From contig JALDRB010000012.1 of the NCBI GenBank assembly GCA_031316155.1, forward strand, positions 1-64,000: a DNA stretch of 64,000 nucleotides. The letters run 5' to 3'. A model generated the notes under the pieces. That model worked only from the letters and a program-made list of their open reading frames with translations, ran no database searches and was not told the origin of the DNA. Shown in pieces: positions 9,047-16,741 of this stretch. Origin of the DNA: Candidatus Scalindua sp. (lineage in GTDB: Bacteria; Planctomycetota; Brocadiia; Brocadiales; Scalinduaceae). Both the position numbers and the translations under genes were made by a program. Position 1 is the stretch's first letter, and each line of letters begins with the position of its first letter.

Positions 9047-9426
9047 TTTTCCATTGCTCTCAGCCATGCTAACGCTTCTTTACTTTTTTCAAGTATTATG
9101 CTCGTTTTATCTTTATCATAATCATTCAGCAGCTTCTGGAGGTCATCTGGATAATAAGGAAAAACTCTCATTCTGTTCAGGGCAGAAACAGCGTCAGAAA
9201 ACTCATCAGGCAGCTTTAATTGAACTTTTTCAATAAGATACGGTAGATTGTTTGTGCTTGAAGGTATTACGTTGAATTTCTTCTGATAAATTGCTTTTAA
9301 GGCTTTTTCCAGAGAAAGATGACACAGAAAAACCGTATAAAAATATCTCTCCCCCTCAAAAAGGTGCTCGGCCGTGTCCATATCGTAACCGGCCTGCCTC
9401 ATCCACTCTTCAGGATTTTTTGCCAT
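9043..9426 (-). CDS. HEPN-domain protein
   Basis: 127 residues matching the HEPN fold: an N-terminal helix (WMRQAGYDMDTAEHLF), the typical FLCHLSLEKALKAIY core, and a C-terminal YYPDDLQKLL/ALAWL helix. HEPN proteins commonly pair with minimal nucleotidyltransferases as toxin-antitoxin or RNA-cutting modules. No nucleotidyltransferase gene is adjacent on this strand. The nearest one (10120) already has its own HI0074-type partner and points the other way. Instead the stop overlaps ubiD by 4 bp, so it is co-translated with a metabolic gene, which is unusual. The role is uncertain. Confidence 0.8.
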   Translation of the reverse strand: MAKNPEEWMRQAGYDMDTAEHLFEGERYFYTVFLCHLSLEKALKAIYQKKFNVIPSSTNNLPYLIEKVQLKLPDEFSDAVSALNRMRVFPYYPDDLQKLLNDYDKDKTSIILEKSKEALAWLRAMEK

Positions 9427-9486
9427 CTCTCCTCATAATTCTTGATCTCGTTTATGGATATTCAGATTCAATTGTATGTGACTAAG

Positions 9487-9921
9487 TCATACACCTTTTT
9501 TACAAATCTCTACTTCCGGCAGCAAGCTCCCTTTGTTCATATCTCTGAATTCAAGCCTTTCAGGAACAAATTTCAAGACGTTAAACTCCGGGTCGTTAAC
9601 GCCTCCCTCAAAATAGGGAGCAAGTTCATCTTTCCATATGCTCTTCTTTGTTTCCATATCGTCATAGATTTCAAACGTTCCGTAGAGTCTGATATCCGTA
9701 GAGATTTCACTGTTAAAGGAAACGATACAGGCATTACTGTTTTGATGTATTTGCTCTTCCTTTGGGGAGCTCTTGTGGGAAACGAACCATATTTTCAGGT
9801 TGTCTTCAACCTTTTGAATTTCCATAATTCTGCATGAAGGACGGTTATTCAGACATGTTGCAACGGAAACCGTTTTGACAGAACCCAAAAATTCCATTAT
9901 TTTAGTTTTTACGTCAGACAT
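9487..9921 (-). CDS. Pyridoxamine 5'-phosphate oxidase-like flavin-binding protein
   Basis: 144 residues with the split beta-barrel pattern of the PNPOx-like/general stress protein 26 group: VKTVSVATCLNNRPSCRIM, then IWFVSHKSSPKEEQI, ACIVSFNS and IRLYGTFEIYDD. Members bind FMN, F420 or haem and often act as flavin reductases; a true PdxH would be longer and carry the C-terminal phosphate-binding segment, which is missing. A good ribosome binding site (AGGAGG, about 6 nt before the ATG) supports the start. It is transcribed alone, in the same direction as the HEPN-ubiD pair 60 bp downstream. Confidence 0.75.
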   Translation of the reverse strand: MSDVKTKIMEFLGSVKTVSVATCLNNRPSCRIMEIQKVEDNLKIWFVSHKSSPKEEQIHQNSNACIVSFNSEISTDIRLYGTFEIYDDMETKKSIWKDELAPYFEGGVNDPEFNVLKFVPERLEFRDMNKGSLLPEVEICKKGV

Positions 9922-10119
9922 TTTACCTCCTGTAAAAAATTGGGATTTTTCTGTATTCTCTCAAGGTGAGTTTATGCTTATCGATGTCCGGAGTCAAGAA
10001 ATTTGTATCAGCACATTTATTTCTTTACAATATCGTGATGAAATAGTAGATTGAACGCCTGCCCTGTTTTCCGGTACATAGGGCTGTAATCTGTTTGTCA
10101 CGTTGGAAAATTGGAAAAC

Positions 10120-10317
10120 ATGGATAATAAGATCAAAGTGTATGCAAATTCTCTCGAAAAATTAAAAGATTTCTTTGTAACCTTTCTGAAAGACGAAGAC
10201 GTAAAAGTTGTGCTTTTTGGTTCAAGGGCTACAGGAGAATTTGTTAGTACTTCGGATGTAGATATCGGAATAATTATGGGGAAGAATGCAGACAAAAAAA
10301 CTGCCCTTACTCCGTGA
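10120..10317 (+). CDS. Minimal nucleotidyltransferase (MNT), frameshifted at A7
   Basis: The N-terminal half of a MNT antitoxin-type nucleotidyltransferase, with the signature GSRATGEF...STSDVDIGI (Gly-Ser plus DxD catalytic acids). After the A7 run at 10294-10300 the frame ends at TGA. Dropping one A continues as KLPLLRESIDEL...VDFSTVSEEFRKMVLKEAVVWKG to a TAG at 10427-10429, giving the normal ~100 residues. So either the gene is disrupted, the sequence has one A too many, or the full protein is made by slippage on the A7 run. A TTG at 10111 is an alternative start. It overlaps its HI0074-type partner downstream. Confidence 0.75.
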   Translation: MDNKIKVYANSLEKLKDFFVTFLKDEDVKVVLFGSRATGEFVSTSDVDIGIIMGKNADKKTALTP

Positions 10318-10402
10318 ATCCATCGATGAGCTCAATATCCCCTATAAGGTGGAAATTGTCGATTTCTCTACGGTATCTGAAGAATTTAGAAAGATGGTCT
10401 TA

Positions 10403-10409
10403 AAGGAGG
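10403..10409 (+). promoter_or_regulatory. Strong Shine-Dalgarno that places a CTG start
   Basis: AAGGAGG lies inside the end of the nucleotidyltransferase frame. It is followed after 7 nt by CTG at 10417 in the frame of the HI0074-like protein. No ATG, GTG or TTG in that frame sits at a workable distance; the next candidate is a GTG at 10480, which would remove ~21 conserved residues. Confidence 0.6.
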
Positions 10410-10416
10410 CAGTGGT

Positions 10417-10818
10417 CTGGAAAGGCTAGAAATCAGGTTTGAAGATGCAAAAAGGGCTGTAGGAACACTGAGGGAAATAGTGCAACAACCCTTCTCAGTT
10501 ATCGTTAGAGATGCGGCAATACAGAGGTTTGAGTATACGTTTGAAGCATGCTGGAAATTTATGAAGGACTATCTGAGGACGAAAAAAGGGATAACCTGCA
10601 ATTCTCCAAAGTCCTGTTTCAGGAAGGTTTTTACAATAGGCATGATACAAGAGGGTGAGACAGTAAAATTCCTTGAAATGACTGATGACAGGAATATGAC
10701 ATGCCACACTTATAAAGAGAAGGTTGCCCAAATAATCTATGGGAAGCTGGAAGTGTATAGCAGATTATTGGAAGATGTAATAGTCAGGTTTGGGTCTCGT
10801 TTTGTGAGTAAAGAGTGA
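10417..10818 (+). CDS. HI0074-family nucleotidyltransferase substrate-binding (HEPN-like) protein, probable CTG start
   Basis: 133 residues from the proposed CTG start. The family pattern is clear: ERLEIRFEDAKRAVGTLREI at the N terminus, then RDAAIQRFEYTFEACWKFMKDYL and a closing helix YSRLLEDVIVRF. These four-helix proteins bind the minimal nucleotidyltransferase encoded immediately upstream and form a two-component MNT/HEPN-like module. An annotation from GTG 10480 would omit the first helix; CTG 10417 follows an ideal AAGGAGG by 7 nt and sits inside the upstream gene's last codons, which suggests translational coupling. The start codon is an inference; the frame and family are not. Confidence 0.75.
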   Translation: MERLEIRFEDAKRAVGTLREIVQQPFSVIVRDAAIQRFEYTFEACWKFMKDYLRTKKGITCNSPKSCFRKVFTIGMIQEGETVKFLEMTDDRNMTCHTYKEKVAQIIYGKLEVYSRLLEDVIVRFGSRFVSKE

Positions 10819-10825
10819 TGAAGGA

Positions 10826-10860
10826 CCCCGGTGAAATAACTTAAAAATTTCACGGCGGGG
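10826..10860. terminator. Strong hairpin after the MNT operon, no T-tract
   Basis: CCCC-GGTGAAAT ... ATTTCACGGC-GGGG forms a stem of about 12 bp just after the stop at 10818. No T-run follows on either strand, so it is a hairpin of unknown function rather than a proven intrinsic terminator. Confidence 0.4.
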
Positions 10861-10950
10861 CAGGTGGAATATCATAAATTATAAACTGAGAACTCACATA
10901 AATTCAATCTTTGTGCTCTCTGTGTCTGGCTTTGTGTGAGATTTAGTAAA

Positions 10951-12060
10951 TTAATGTTGAAACACTTCCTTCCGTACCGTAATTTTCTCTATATAATCCT
11001 CTTTTGGTTCATATCCCGTTCCGTTTACCTGCGGTACATGGATAAAACCATCATCATCAACGGTTACGGGAGGATCGATAATGTCTTGCCGATAATATCG
11101 TTTACTGGCTGACACGTCACCAGGCAAGCTGAAACCGGGAAGCGTTGACATGGCAATATTATGCGATCTACCGATACCCGCCTCCAGCATCCCTCCACAC
11201 CAGACTGGTATGTGATGCTCGTAAGCGTAATCGTGAATCTTAAGAGCCTCGCTGAAACCTCCGACTCTCCCTAATTTCAGATTGATAATTCTGCCACTCT
11301 TCATCTGAATAGCTTTACGGGCATTATCAACCGACGTGATTGGTTCATCAAGGCAGATTGGCGTTTGTATCTGCCTTTGCAGTTGGGAATGATCAATAAT
11401 ATCATCATAACTCAATGGCTGTTCCATCATAACCAGGTTGAAATCATCAAAACGTTTTAGCAGATCGATATCTGAAAGAGTGTAAGCTGAGTTGGCATCT
11501 ACGGAAAGAGGAATATCGGGAAACTGTTTACGGACTCGACTGATAATATCATAATCCCATCCCGGCTTAATCTTAATCTTTATTCGGCGGTAACCGGAAT
11601 CGATTTCTGTTTTTATTTTCTCCAGCAGCTGTTCCAGGCTATCCTGAATCCCAATCGAGACCCCACAGGGAATCTTTTTCCGTGTCCCTCCCAACAATTG
11701 ATGAAGCGGGACGTTGTTCGCTCGTGCCATCATGTCCCAACAGGCATTTTCTACTGCTGCACGTGCCATTTGGTGCCCCCTGATCGGTCGAAACCATTCA
11801 TTCAGAACTGACGGAGATGACCACTCTCTGTTGAGTACCTTTGGCACCAATACCTCTTTTATGATAAGCCAGGCAGTGTCGATAGTTTCGTGAGAGAATA
11901 ATGGCCTTTCTCCGGCCGTACATTCTCCGTAACCAACAGCGTCCTCGCAAAACACCTTGGTTAAGAGAATGCGCCGTTTCTCAGTCCTGCCAAAGCTGGT
12001 TTCAAAAAAATGTACCAGCGGGAGGGTAATTTCACGGATTTCAAGCCTTTTAATCTTAAT
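10951..12060 (-). CDS. menC: Enolase-superfamily o-succinylbenzoate synthase/N-succinylamino-acid racemase-like enzyme, probable ATT start
   Basis: 369 residues from the proposed start. It belongs to the muconate-lactonizing subgroup: KIKIK carries the first catalytic Lys, metal ligands appear in SVDANSAY, MMEQPL and CLDEP, and the second Lys in NLKLGRVGG. The 35 codons before the first GTG (11955) are open and match the family capping domain (IKIKRLEIREITLPLVHFF, then ETSFGRTEKRR). They begin with ATT, 6 nt after AGGAG; there is no ATG, GTG or TTG in the gap. The family makes o-succinylbenzoate for menaquinone or racemises N-succinyl/dipeptide substrates, and these cannot be separated from sequence alone. 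Confidence 0.8.
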   Translation of the reverse strand: MKIKRLEIREITLPLVHFFETSFGRTEKRRILLTKVFCEDAVGYGECTAGERPLFSHETIDTAWLIIKEVLVPKVLNREWSSPSVLNEWFRPIRGHQMARAAVENACWDMMARANNVPLHQLLGGTRKKIPCGVSIGIQDSLEQLLEKIKTEIDSGYRRIKIKIKPGWDYDIISRVRKQFPDIPLSVDANSAYTLSDIDLLKRFDDFNLVMMEQPLSYDDIIDHSQLQRQIQTPICLDEPITSVDNARKAIQMKSGRIINLKLGRVGGFSEALKIHDYAYEHHIPVWCGGMLEAGIGRSHNIAMSTLPGFSLPGDVSASKRYYRQDIIDPPVTVDDDGFIHVPQVNGTGYEPKEDYIEKITVRKEVFQH

Positions 12061-12066
12061 CTCGTT

Positions 12067-12071
12067 CTCCT
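12067..12071 (-). promoter_or_regulatory. Shine-Dalgarno placing an ATT start for the enolase-superfamily gene
   Basis: On the minus strand TAGGAG is followed by AACGAG and then ATT-AAG-ATT-AAA. The 6-nt spacing and the family-conserved residues directly after it argue that initiation is at ATT 12060 and not at the GTG 35 codons later. Confidence 0.6.
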
Positions 12072-12191
12072 AACCTGGCCGAGCCAGAACTAAAAAGGAA
12101 TAGATAAAAGAAGTAATTTTAAAATGCTGATTGCTGATTTTACATTTTGCTTTGTATTGAATATCTTCTAAATATACACTTATTTTTCTCC

Positions 12192-12330
12192 TATACTCAT
12201 CTCGTAACGGTTTTCAGATAAAATCCGAGATAAAATTGAGCGAGTAAAGTCCTCGGAGCCTTTTGTCAGGGAATACCTTCACCAGGATTTGGTTTCCAGT
12301 AAAACAGAAAACCAAATCGGTTTTAGTATA
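12192..12330 (+). repeat. Dispersed TATACT element, copy 3 (short form, 139 bp)
   Basis: A complete copy with termini TATACT (12192-12197) and AGTATA (12325-12330), in the same orientation as copy 1. It has the internal TCGGAT/ATCCGA-type hairpin in place of the longer insert seen in copies 2 and 5. It fills most of the 294-bp space between the enolase-superfamily gene and the RelE gene. A few point differences from copies 2 and 4 (GGAGCC for GGCGCC, CAGGGAAT for CCGGGGAT) show it is older or has drifted. Confidence 0.9.
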
Positions 12331-12354
12331 TCGGCTTCTTCACAGCCTTTTACT

Positions 12355-12636
12355 TTATCTTCTCATAACATCTACATCTCTTCTATGAATAATATCCAAA
12401 ACCCATGCTTCGCTACCCACTATCTTAAAGACTACTCTATAATCTCCAACCCTTAGCTTCCAATATCCCTTGAGGGTCTTTCTTAAAGGATCTCCGTATT
12501 GATGGGGAACAGTTGTAAGACGTGCTTCTATCGCTTTTTTAATACGACTTTTAGATCTTGAATCAATTAATGGTATGTCAACTGCCCTTACGTCAGAGTG
12601 ATATCTAAGCTCAATAGACAAGGTCCCAAACCTCAT
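12355..12636 (-). CDS. RelE/ParE-family toxin
   Basis: About 93 residues with the compact RelE fold pattern: basic helix SRIKKAIEARL, then LRKTLKGYWKLRVGDYRVVFKI and the closing strand VLDIIHRRDV. RelE toxins cut mRNA on the ribosome; ParE relatives poison gyrase, and the residues here do not settle which. It overlaps the antitoxin gene by 26 bp if the first ATG is used; a TTG at 12621 (LSIELRYHSDV) would reduce the overlap. It is the second gene of a two-gene toxin-antitoxin operon. Confidence 0.88.
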   Translation of the reverse strand: MRFGTLSIELRYHSDVRAVDIPLIDSRSKSRIKKAIEARLTTVPHQYGDPLRKTLKGYWKLRVGDYRVVFKIVGSEAWVLDIIHRRDVDVMRR

Positions 12637-12847
12637 TATGTTTCAGACCCTTTTTTCTGCGGAAGGTACGTTCTCTCTTTTCCGCAATGTTGGATAAGGT
12701 TATATCTTCCTGCATCTCTAATGCTTCCTTGGCTAGATCACGTACTTTCAAGGAAAGAGAGACTCCATCTTTCTTGGCAAGACGCTCAATACTGTCATAA
12801 AGGGGTTTTTCTAATACAACATTAATTCTTGGATTCTTTGTAGCCAT
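12611..12847 (-). CDS. Ribbon-helix-helix-type antitoxin
   Basis: 78 residues: a short N-terminal strand (PRINVVLEKPLYDSIERLAKKDGVSLSLKVRDLAKEAL) typical of ribbon-helix-helix DNA-binding antitoxins, followed by a basic linker and a C terminus (NEVWDL) likely to wrap the toxin. It precedes and overlaps the RelE-type toxin, the normal order. An AGGC-AT-GAG sequence upstream gives a plausible ribosome binding site. Autoregulation by binding its own promoter is expected for the family but no operator was identified. Confidence 0.85.
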   Translation of the reverse strand: MATKNPRINVVLEKPLYDSIERLAKKDGVSLSLKVRDLAKEALEMQEDITLSNIAEKRERTFRRKKGLKHNEVWDLVY

Positions 12848-13001
12848 TTCTCATGCCTCCAATAAAATTTTATGTATCACTTATGACACACCAAGTCAAG
12901 TATTAAATCAAAATACAGGGAGTGTATGCCCATCTCCTGGCAATTTCATGTGAAAAGCCTGGCGCTCTGCTGCCTGCTACCGACATTTCTATACAAACTA
13001 T

Positions 13002-13118
13002 CGTTCCTTTTTCATTTCTTATTGCTTTACAATACCACTCTACTTGAAAAATGAAAAGAACTTGTAATTTTACTCATTTTTGCTTTAATATTCCGTCAGG
13101 TTAAAAAGCAGTTTCTTA
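13002..13118 (+). repeat. Second repeat family, copy A (interrupted by the group II intron)
   Basis: About 117 bp resembling 18763-18888 at roughly 85 percent by eye (shared blocks GCTTTACAATACCA, TTGAAAAATGAAAAGAACTT, GGTTAAAAAGCA). CTTTTTCATTT and GAAAAATGAAAAG are inverted and could form a hairpin. The intron begins directly after TTCTTA at 13118. The repeat's next bases, TCATCT, reappear at 15014-15019 on the far side of the intron, matching the uninterrupted copy (CCTTA-TCATCT). Confidence 0.8.
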
Positions 13119-15013
13119 GTGCGCCAGGCCAAGCTTGTGAAGTCCAGTTGGATACAAAACCAATCTGACAAAGTTAGCCGACCGTCAGAACCGAGTCTTG
13201 CATTTATGTTGGTAACAGCGTGAGTGAAGCGTAGACAGGGAGTCAGTAGGCCGTAATCCGAAAGGGTGAAGGGATTCAGCTCCGAAAATGCTTATGTTGT
13301 GGAGTAAGTCGACGTTATTAGGAAGACGGAAGACAGTAACGAGCCATCGAAACAGGCTTGATGGTGGAAACTCCACCGGGGTTATAGACCATGGCATGCT
13401 GTACAAGGATTTTACAGGAACCTGGGAGAACCTATGCTTTCCTTATGAAAAGGTACTCGAAGCCGAGGCAACGAGGTAAGAGGAAGAGGCATAGGTAGTC
13501 GGATCAACCCATAGTACCGTTGATGTCGGGTAATTCCGAAGGAGGGAAGGGGTTGACAAATAGATGTCTCGTGGAGGAGAAACAATTGCCGAACACAGAG
13601 TCGGGGAATAAATTGTCAACGAAACTGAAACGATTAGCAGAGATAGCGAGGCAAGAACCAACCACGAAATTCACATCATTAGCCCACCTATTAGATGAAG
13701 AATGTCTGAAGGAAAGTTATAGAGAATTAAATCGAGATGCAGCAATAGGAATTGATCACATTAGCTATGAGGAATATGGAGTAGACCTTACTGCAAACAT
13801 ATCTGGCTTAGTAAAGCGATTAAAGAACAAGAGCTATAAAGCTATAGATATACGTCGGGTGCTGATACCCAAGCCAGAAGGAGGAGAACGAGCACTTGGC
13901 ATTCTTGTACTAGAGGACAAGATAGTACAAAAGGCAGTAGCTAAGATATTGAATGCTATCTATGAACAAGACTTTCTCGAAGTGTCTTATGGATTTAGAT
14001 TGAACAAAAATTGTCATGATGCGCTCAAAGCGCTAGAACTAGCCGTGATAAAAGGAGGAATAAACTACATATTAGATATAGATATCAGGGGATATTTTGA
14101 CAATATGAATCATAAGTGGCTTATGAGGATGTTGAGGGAACGAATAGTAGATCAGACAGTGTTACGACTAATAGGGAAATGGCTAAGAGTGGGGATAGTG
14201 GCAGAGGGTAAGAGGATACGAAATAAGTTAGGAGTTCCGCAAGGTGGTACAATTTCACCCATATTATCCAATATCTATCTACATTATGTAGTGGATTTAT
14301 GGATAAAGAAAAGTGTGGCACAGGCAATAAGTGGTAGAATATATCTCATACGTTATTGTGATGATTTTGTCATAGGATGTACAGGCAAGCAAACGGCAGA
14401 GGATATATGGGATAAACTACCGTGTAGACTGATTAAGTTTGGGCTGGAATTGTCGAAAGAGAAATGTCGCTTAATAGAATTTGGCAGAAGGGCGTATTAC
14501 CAAAGTAAGGGTGGGAAGAAGAAGTTGAATACATTTGACTTTCTTGGATTTACCCATTATATGGCAAGGAGTAGAAGAGGTGGAGTAAAGTTAAGTCGTA
14601 AGACGATAGGAAGACGTATGCGCAAAACGCTAATTGTCATGAACAACAAACTAAGGGAGAAAAGAAATTTACTCCCTTTTCGCAAACTGCATACGTATCT
14701 ATGTCGAATTCTAAATGGGTATTACAACTATTACGGATTTGCGGGGAATCTAGCAACCTTGAGAAGATTTGAATATGCGATTAGGAGAATGTGGTATAAA
14801 TGGCTTAATAGGCGTAGTCATAGGAAAAGTTTTAACTGGGATCAATATATTGAGCTACTGAACAGGTATCCTTTACCTCAGCCGAAGATATTAAAAGGTT
14901 ATAATTGGATCTACTCGACTAATTTGTGAATTTATTTGAAGAGCCGTGTGCGGTAATCCTGCAAGCACGGTTCTGTGAGGGGCGGAGGGAGTAATCCCTA
15001 CCGTCTACTCGAC
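13119..15013 (+). mobile_element. Complete group II intron (1,895 bp) encoding a maturase/reverse transcriptase
   Basis: The 5' end is GTGCGCC, the bacterial group II consensus. Domain I-III sequence (AGGGAGTCAGTAGGCCGTAATCC region and onward) precedes the maturase gene. Domain V is at 14941-14973 (GAGCCGTGTGCGG...CACGGTTC, with the AGC catalytic triad), followed by domain VI (GGCGGAGGGA-loop-TCCCTACCGTC) and the CTACTCGAC 3' end. Boundaries are set by comparison with the uninterrupted repeat at 18763-18888. It sits in non-coding DNA, so splicing is not needed for a host gene. Confidence 0.92.
13523..14929 (+). CDS. ltrA: Group II intron reverse transcriptase/maturase
   Basis: 468 residues in domain IV of the intron. 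The reverse-transcriptase core shows RRVLIPKPEGGERALGI, the GFR stretch (YGFRLNKNCHDAL), VPQGGTISPILSNIYLHYVD-like, and the catalytic motif as YCDD (about residue 278) rather than the commoner YADD. The maturase X domain ends with NGYYNYYGF. No HNH endonuclease domain follows, so mobility would be of the endonuclease-independent, replication-linked type. Reading begins at TTG 13520 or ATG 13523; conserved sequence starts near NKLSTKLKRLAEIA. The protein is full length and undamaged, so the intron may be active. Confidence 0.93.
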   Translation: MSGNSEGGKGLTNRCLVEEKQLPNTESGNKLSTKLKRLAEIARQEPTTKFTSLAHLLDEECLKESYRELNRDAAIGIDHISYEEYGVDLTANISGLVKRLKNKSYKAIDIRRVLIPKPEGGERALGILVLEDKIVQKAVAKILNAIYEQDFLEVSYGFRLNKNCHDALKALELAVIKGGINYILDIDIRGYFDNMNHKWLMRMLRERIVDQTVLRLIGKWLRVGIVAEGKRIRNKLGVPQGGTISPILSNIYLHYVVDLWIKKSVAQAISGRIYLIRYCDDFVIGCTGKQTAEDIWDKLPCRLIKFGLELSKEKCRLIEFGRRAYYQSKGGKKKLNTFDFLGFTHYMARSRRGGVKLSRKTIGRRMRKTLIVMNNKLREKRNLLPFRKLHTYLCRILNGYYNYYGFAGNLATLRRFEYAIRRMWYKWLNRRSHRKSFNWDQYIELLNRYPLPQPKILKGYNWIYSTNL

Positions 15014-15140
15014 TCATCTCCCAGTGCTGTTCCAAAAATTTATTGCCTCAAGAGAGAATTTAAAGAATGATCAACCAACTCAGAGCATCGGACTTCCTGG
15101 TATGAAAGTAAAAAGAACGCCTTTGAAGGAGAGTTGAATA

Positions 15141-15872
15141 TTGGAGAAACCAATGGTAAGAGAATCATGTTTGAACGTACAAAAATCCAATAATAATAAA
15201 TCACTCTCAAAAACTGATTTTCCTGAAAGGCTCATGAAAAAACAACCTATCCATCTGCCGACAGAATCGGCAGACGCTGTGGCCTGGTATGATAAAGGTG
15301 AATGTTTTCTTAATCTGGCCGGCAATTATAATTATATGGAAATTCCCTATTATTATTCCCAAGATTATGAAAACGCTGATTTGCCTATCCATCCCACCTG
15401 TGAAGAGATGCTGGACGCTTACATCACCCCGCTGTTTTTAGAAAAAGCAAAGCAGGCGGGGCTCAAGGTGCCAGTGTATTATATCAGCAACGGTTATTTT
15501 GAGCCGCCTATATTGATTGACCCTGTGAATCCTTTTCTGGTCAAGAGTGCTATTGTTCGAAAAACAGGCAGAGAAAAATCAGTTGCGAGATCCATGACCC
15601 GCAACCACACTTACGCTATTTGCTGTCAGGAAATCAGGGAAGAGAGCCGAATTGTATACTTCAGGTCTGTATTGGGCTGGTGTAATGTGAAAAAATACAG
15701 AGTTCTGTCATTTGCTGTTTGGAATACCTTTCATATTCCGTTGGCCAAAGTCAGGCTGGTGACGGATGCGAAAGGAGAAATGTTACTGAGTGACATTTCT
15801 CCCCTGCCGCTGGAATCTCTGAACAAAACTGAGCGAAACCATCTGGACGAGTGTGTACGATGGCAAAAATAG
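15141..15872 (+). CDS. RLAN-like protein (RimK-associated N-terminal domain)
   Basis: 243 residues, first gene of a three-gene cassette. The segment CFLNLAGNYNYMEIPYYYSQDYE resembles the RLAN domain that accompanies RimK-type ATP-grasp ligases, here as a separate protein. The C-terminal half (VYFRSVLGWCNVKKYRVLSFAVWNTFHIPLAKVRLV) is not one I recognise. The TTG start at 15141 is chosen because AAGGAG at 15126-15131 is 9 nt upstream; ATG 15153 is the alternative. Role inferred from family context: a substrate-recognition or accessory subunit for the adjacent ligase. Family assignment is moderate, function unknown. Confidence 0.6.
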   Translation: MEKPMVRESCLNVQKSNNNKSLSKTDFPERLMKKQPIHLPTESADAVAWYDKGECFLNLAGNYNYMEIPYYYSQDYENADLPIHPTCEEMLDAYITPLFLEKAKQAGLKVPVYYISNGYFEPPILIDPVNPFLVKSAIVRKTGREKSVARSMTRNHTYAICCQEIREESRIVYFRSVLGWCNVKKYRVLSFAVWNTFHIPLAKVRLVTDAKGEMLLSDISPLPLESLNKTERNHLDECVRWQK

Positions 15873-16741
15873 GAATCTATGTAGAGCGGAATACCATCAC
15901 GAACGGACTTCAAATGAATGGATTGATGAAGTTCTCACATATCGCCCAGAAAAAAGGACATACTACAGATTTTCTGTTCAGGCCTGATATGTTCAGGATT
16001 CCTGAATATGACGCGATCTATATCCGTGCATTTACAGATCCACTAAATTCGTCTTATATTGCCTCCCGTACCGCTGAAATGCATGGAGTTCGGGTAATTG
16101 ATGACTCCGTATCAATCCGGGTTTGCTGTGATAAAATAAATATGTACCGGCATTTGATCAGGGCCGGAGTACCGATTCCTGAAACCATTTTTTTGAATGA
16201 ACAGGATCTGAGTCATGAAACGGCAGAACGGGTTGTTTCACAGTTGGGCAAGCCGGTGGTGCTCAAAGCTCCCAACAGTTCCTTTTCCTTGTATGTGGAA
16301 AAAGTGGAAACCGCACAGGAATTTGTCAGGGTGGGCAAAGGGTTTTTACGCCGGGCAGACCGGATTGTGGCGCAACGTTTCATCAAGTCAGAGTTTGACT
16401 GGCGTGTAGGAATCATAGGTGGACAACCTTTGTACGTCTGCCAGTATTCGATTCCAAAAAAACGCTGGAAAATCGCATCCTATACTCCTGACGGCAACTC
16501 TGTTGTCGGTACTGTATGCGCATTGTCTCTCGAACAGGCGGACCCGAGACTACTTGAATGTGCCCAAAAGGCAGGCAATGCTATTGGCAAGAGCTTGTAC
16601 GGAGTTGATCTGAAACAAGTCGGTGATGATTATCTGGTTATTGAGGTCAATGACAACCCTACAATCAACTCGGGAGATGAAGATAAAAAAGCCCCCGATT
16701 TATATGAACGCTTAATCAATTTTCTCATCGCAGGCAAATGA
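15860..16741 (+). CDS. RimK-type ATP-grasp amino-acid ligase
   Basis: 293 residues with the ATP-grasp plan: N-terminal pre-ATP domain (MAKIGIYVERN...), nucleotide-binding segment KPVVLKAPNSSFSLYVEKV, the RWK/RVG substrate region (DWRVGIIGGQPL), and the metal-binding end VIEVNDNPTINSG. RimK-like enzymes form amide bonds, typically adding glutamate or other amino acids to a peptide, protein or small acceptor at the cost of ATP. The ATG at 15860 overlaps the end of the RLAN-like gene; a GTG at 15851 is possible. The stop overlaps the next gene by ATGA, so all three are co-translated. The acceptor is unknown. Confidence 0.85.
   Translation: MAKIGIYVERNTITNGLQMNGLMKFSHIAQKKGHTTDFLFRPDMFRIPEYDAIYIRAFTDPLNSSYIASRTAEMHGVRVIDDSVSIRVCCDKINMYRHLIRAGVPIPETIFLNEQDLSHETAERVVSQLGKPVVLKAPNSSFSLYVEKVETAQEFVRVGKGFLRRADRIVAQRFIKSEFDWRVGIIGGQPLYVCQYSIPKKRWKIASYTPDGNSVVGTVCALSLEQADPRLLECAQKAGNAIGKSLYGVDLKQVGDDYLVIEVNDNPTINSGDEDKKAPDLYERLINFLIAGK

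Noticed and set aside
10890..10945. CTTTGTGCTCTCTGTGTCTGG-like sequence as a further repeat
   Set aside because: A similar but only short motif is seen near 24925-24950 on the other strand; too little shared sequence to claim a family.
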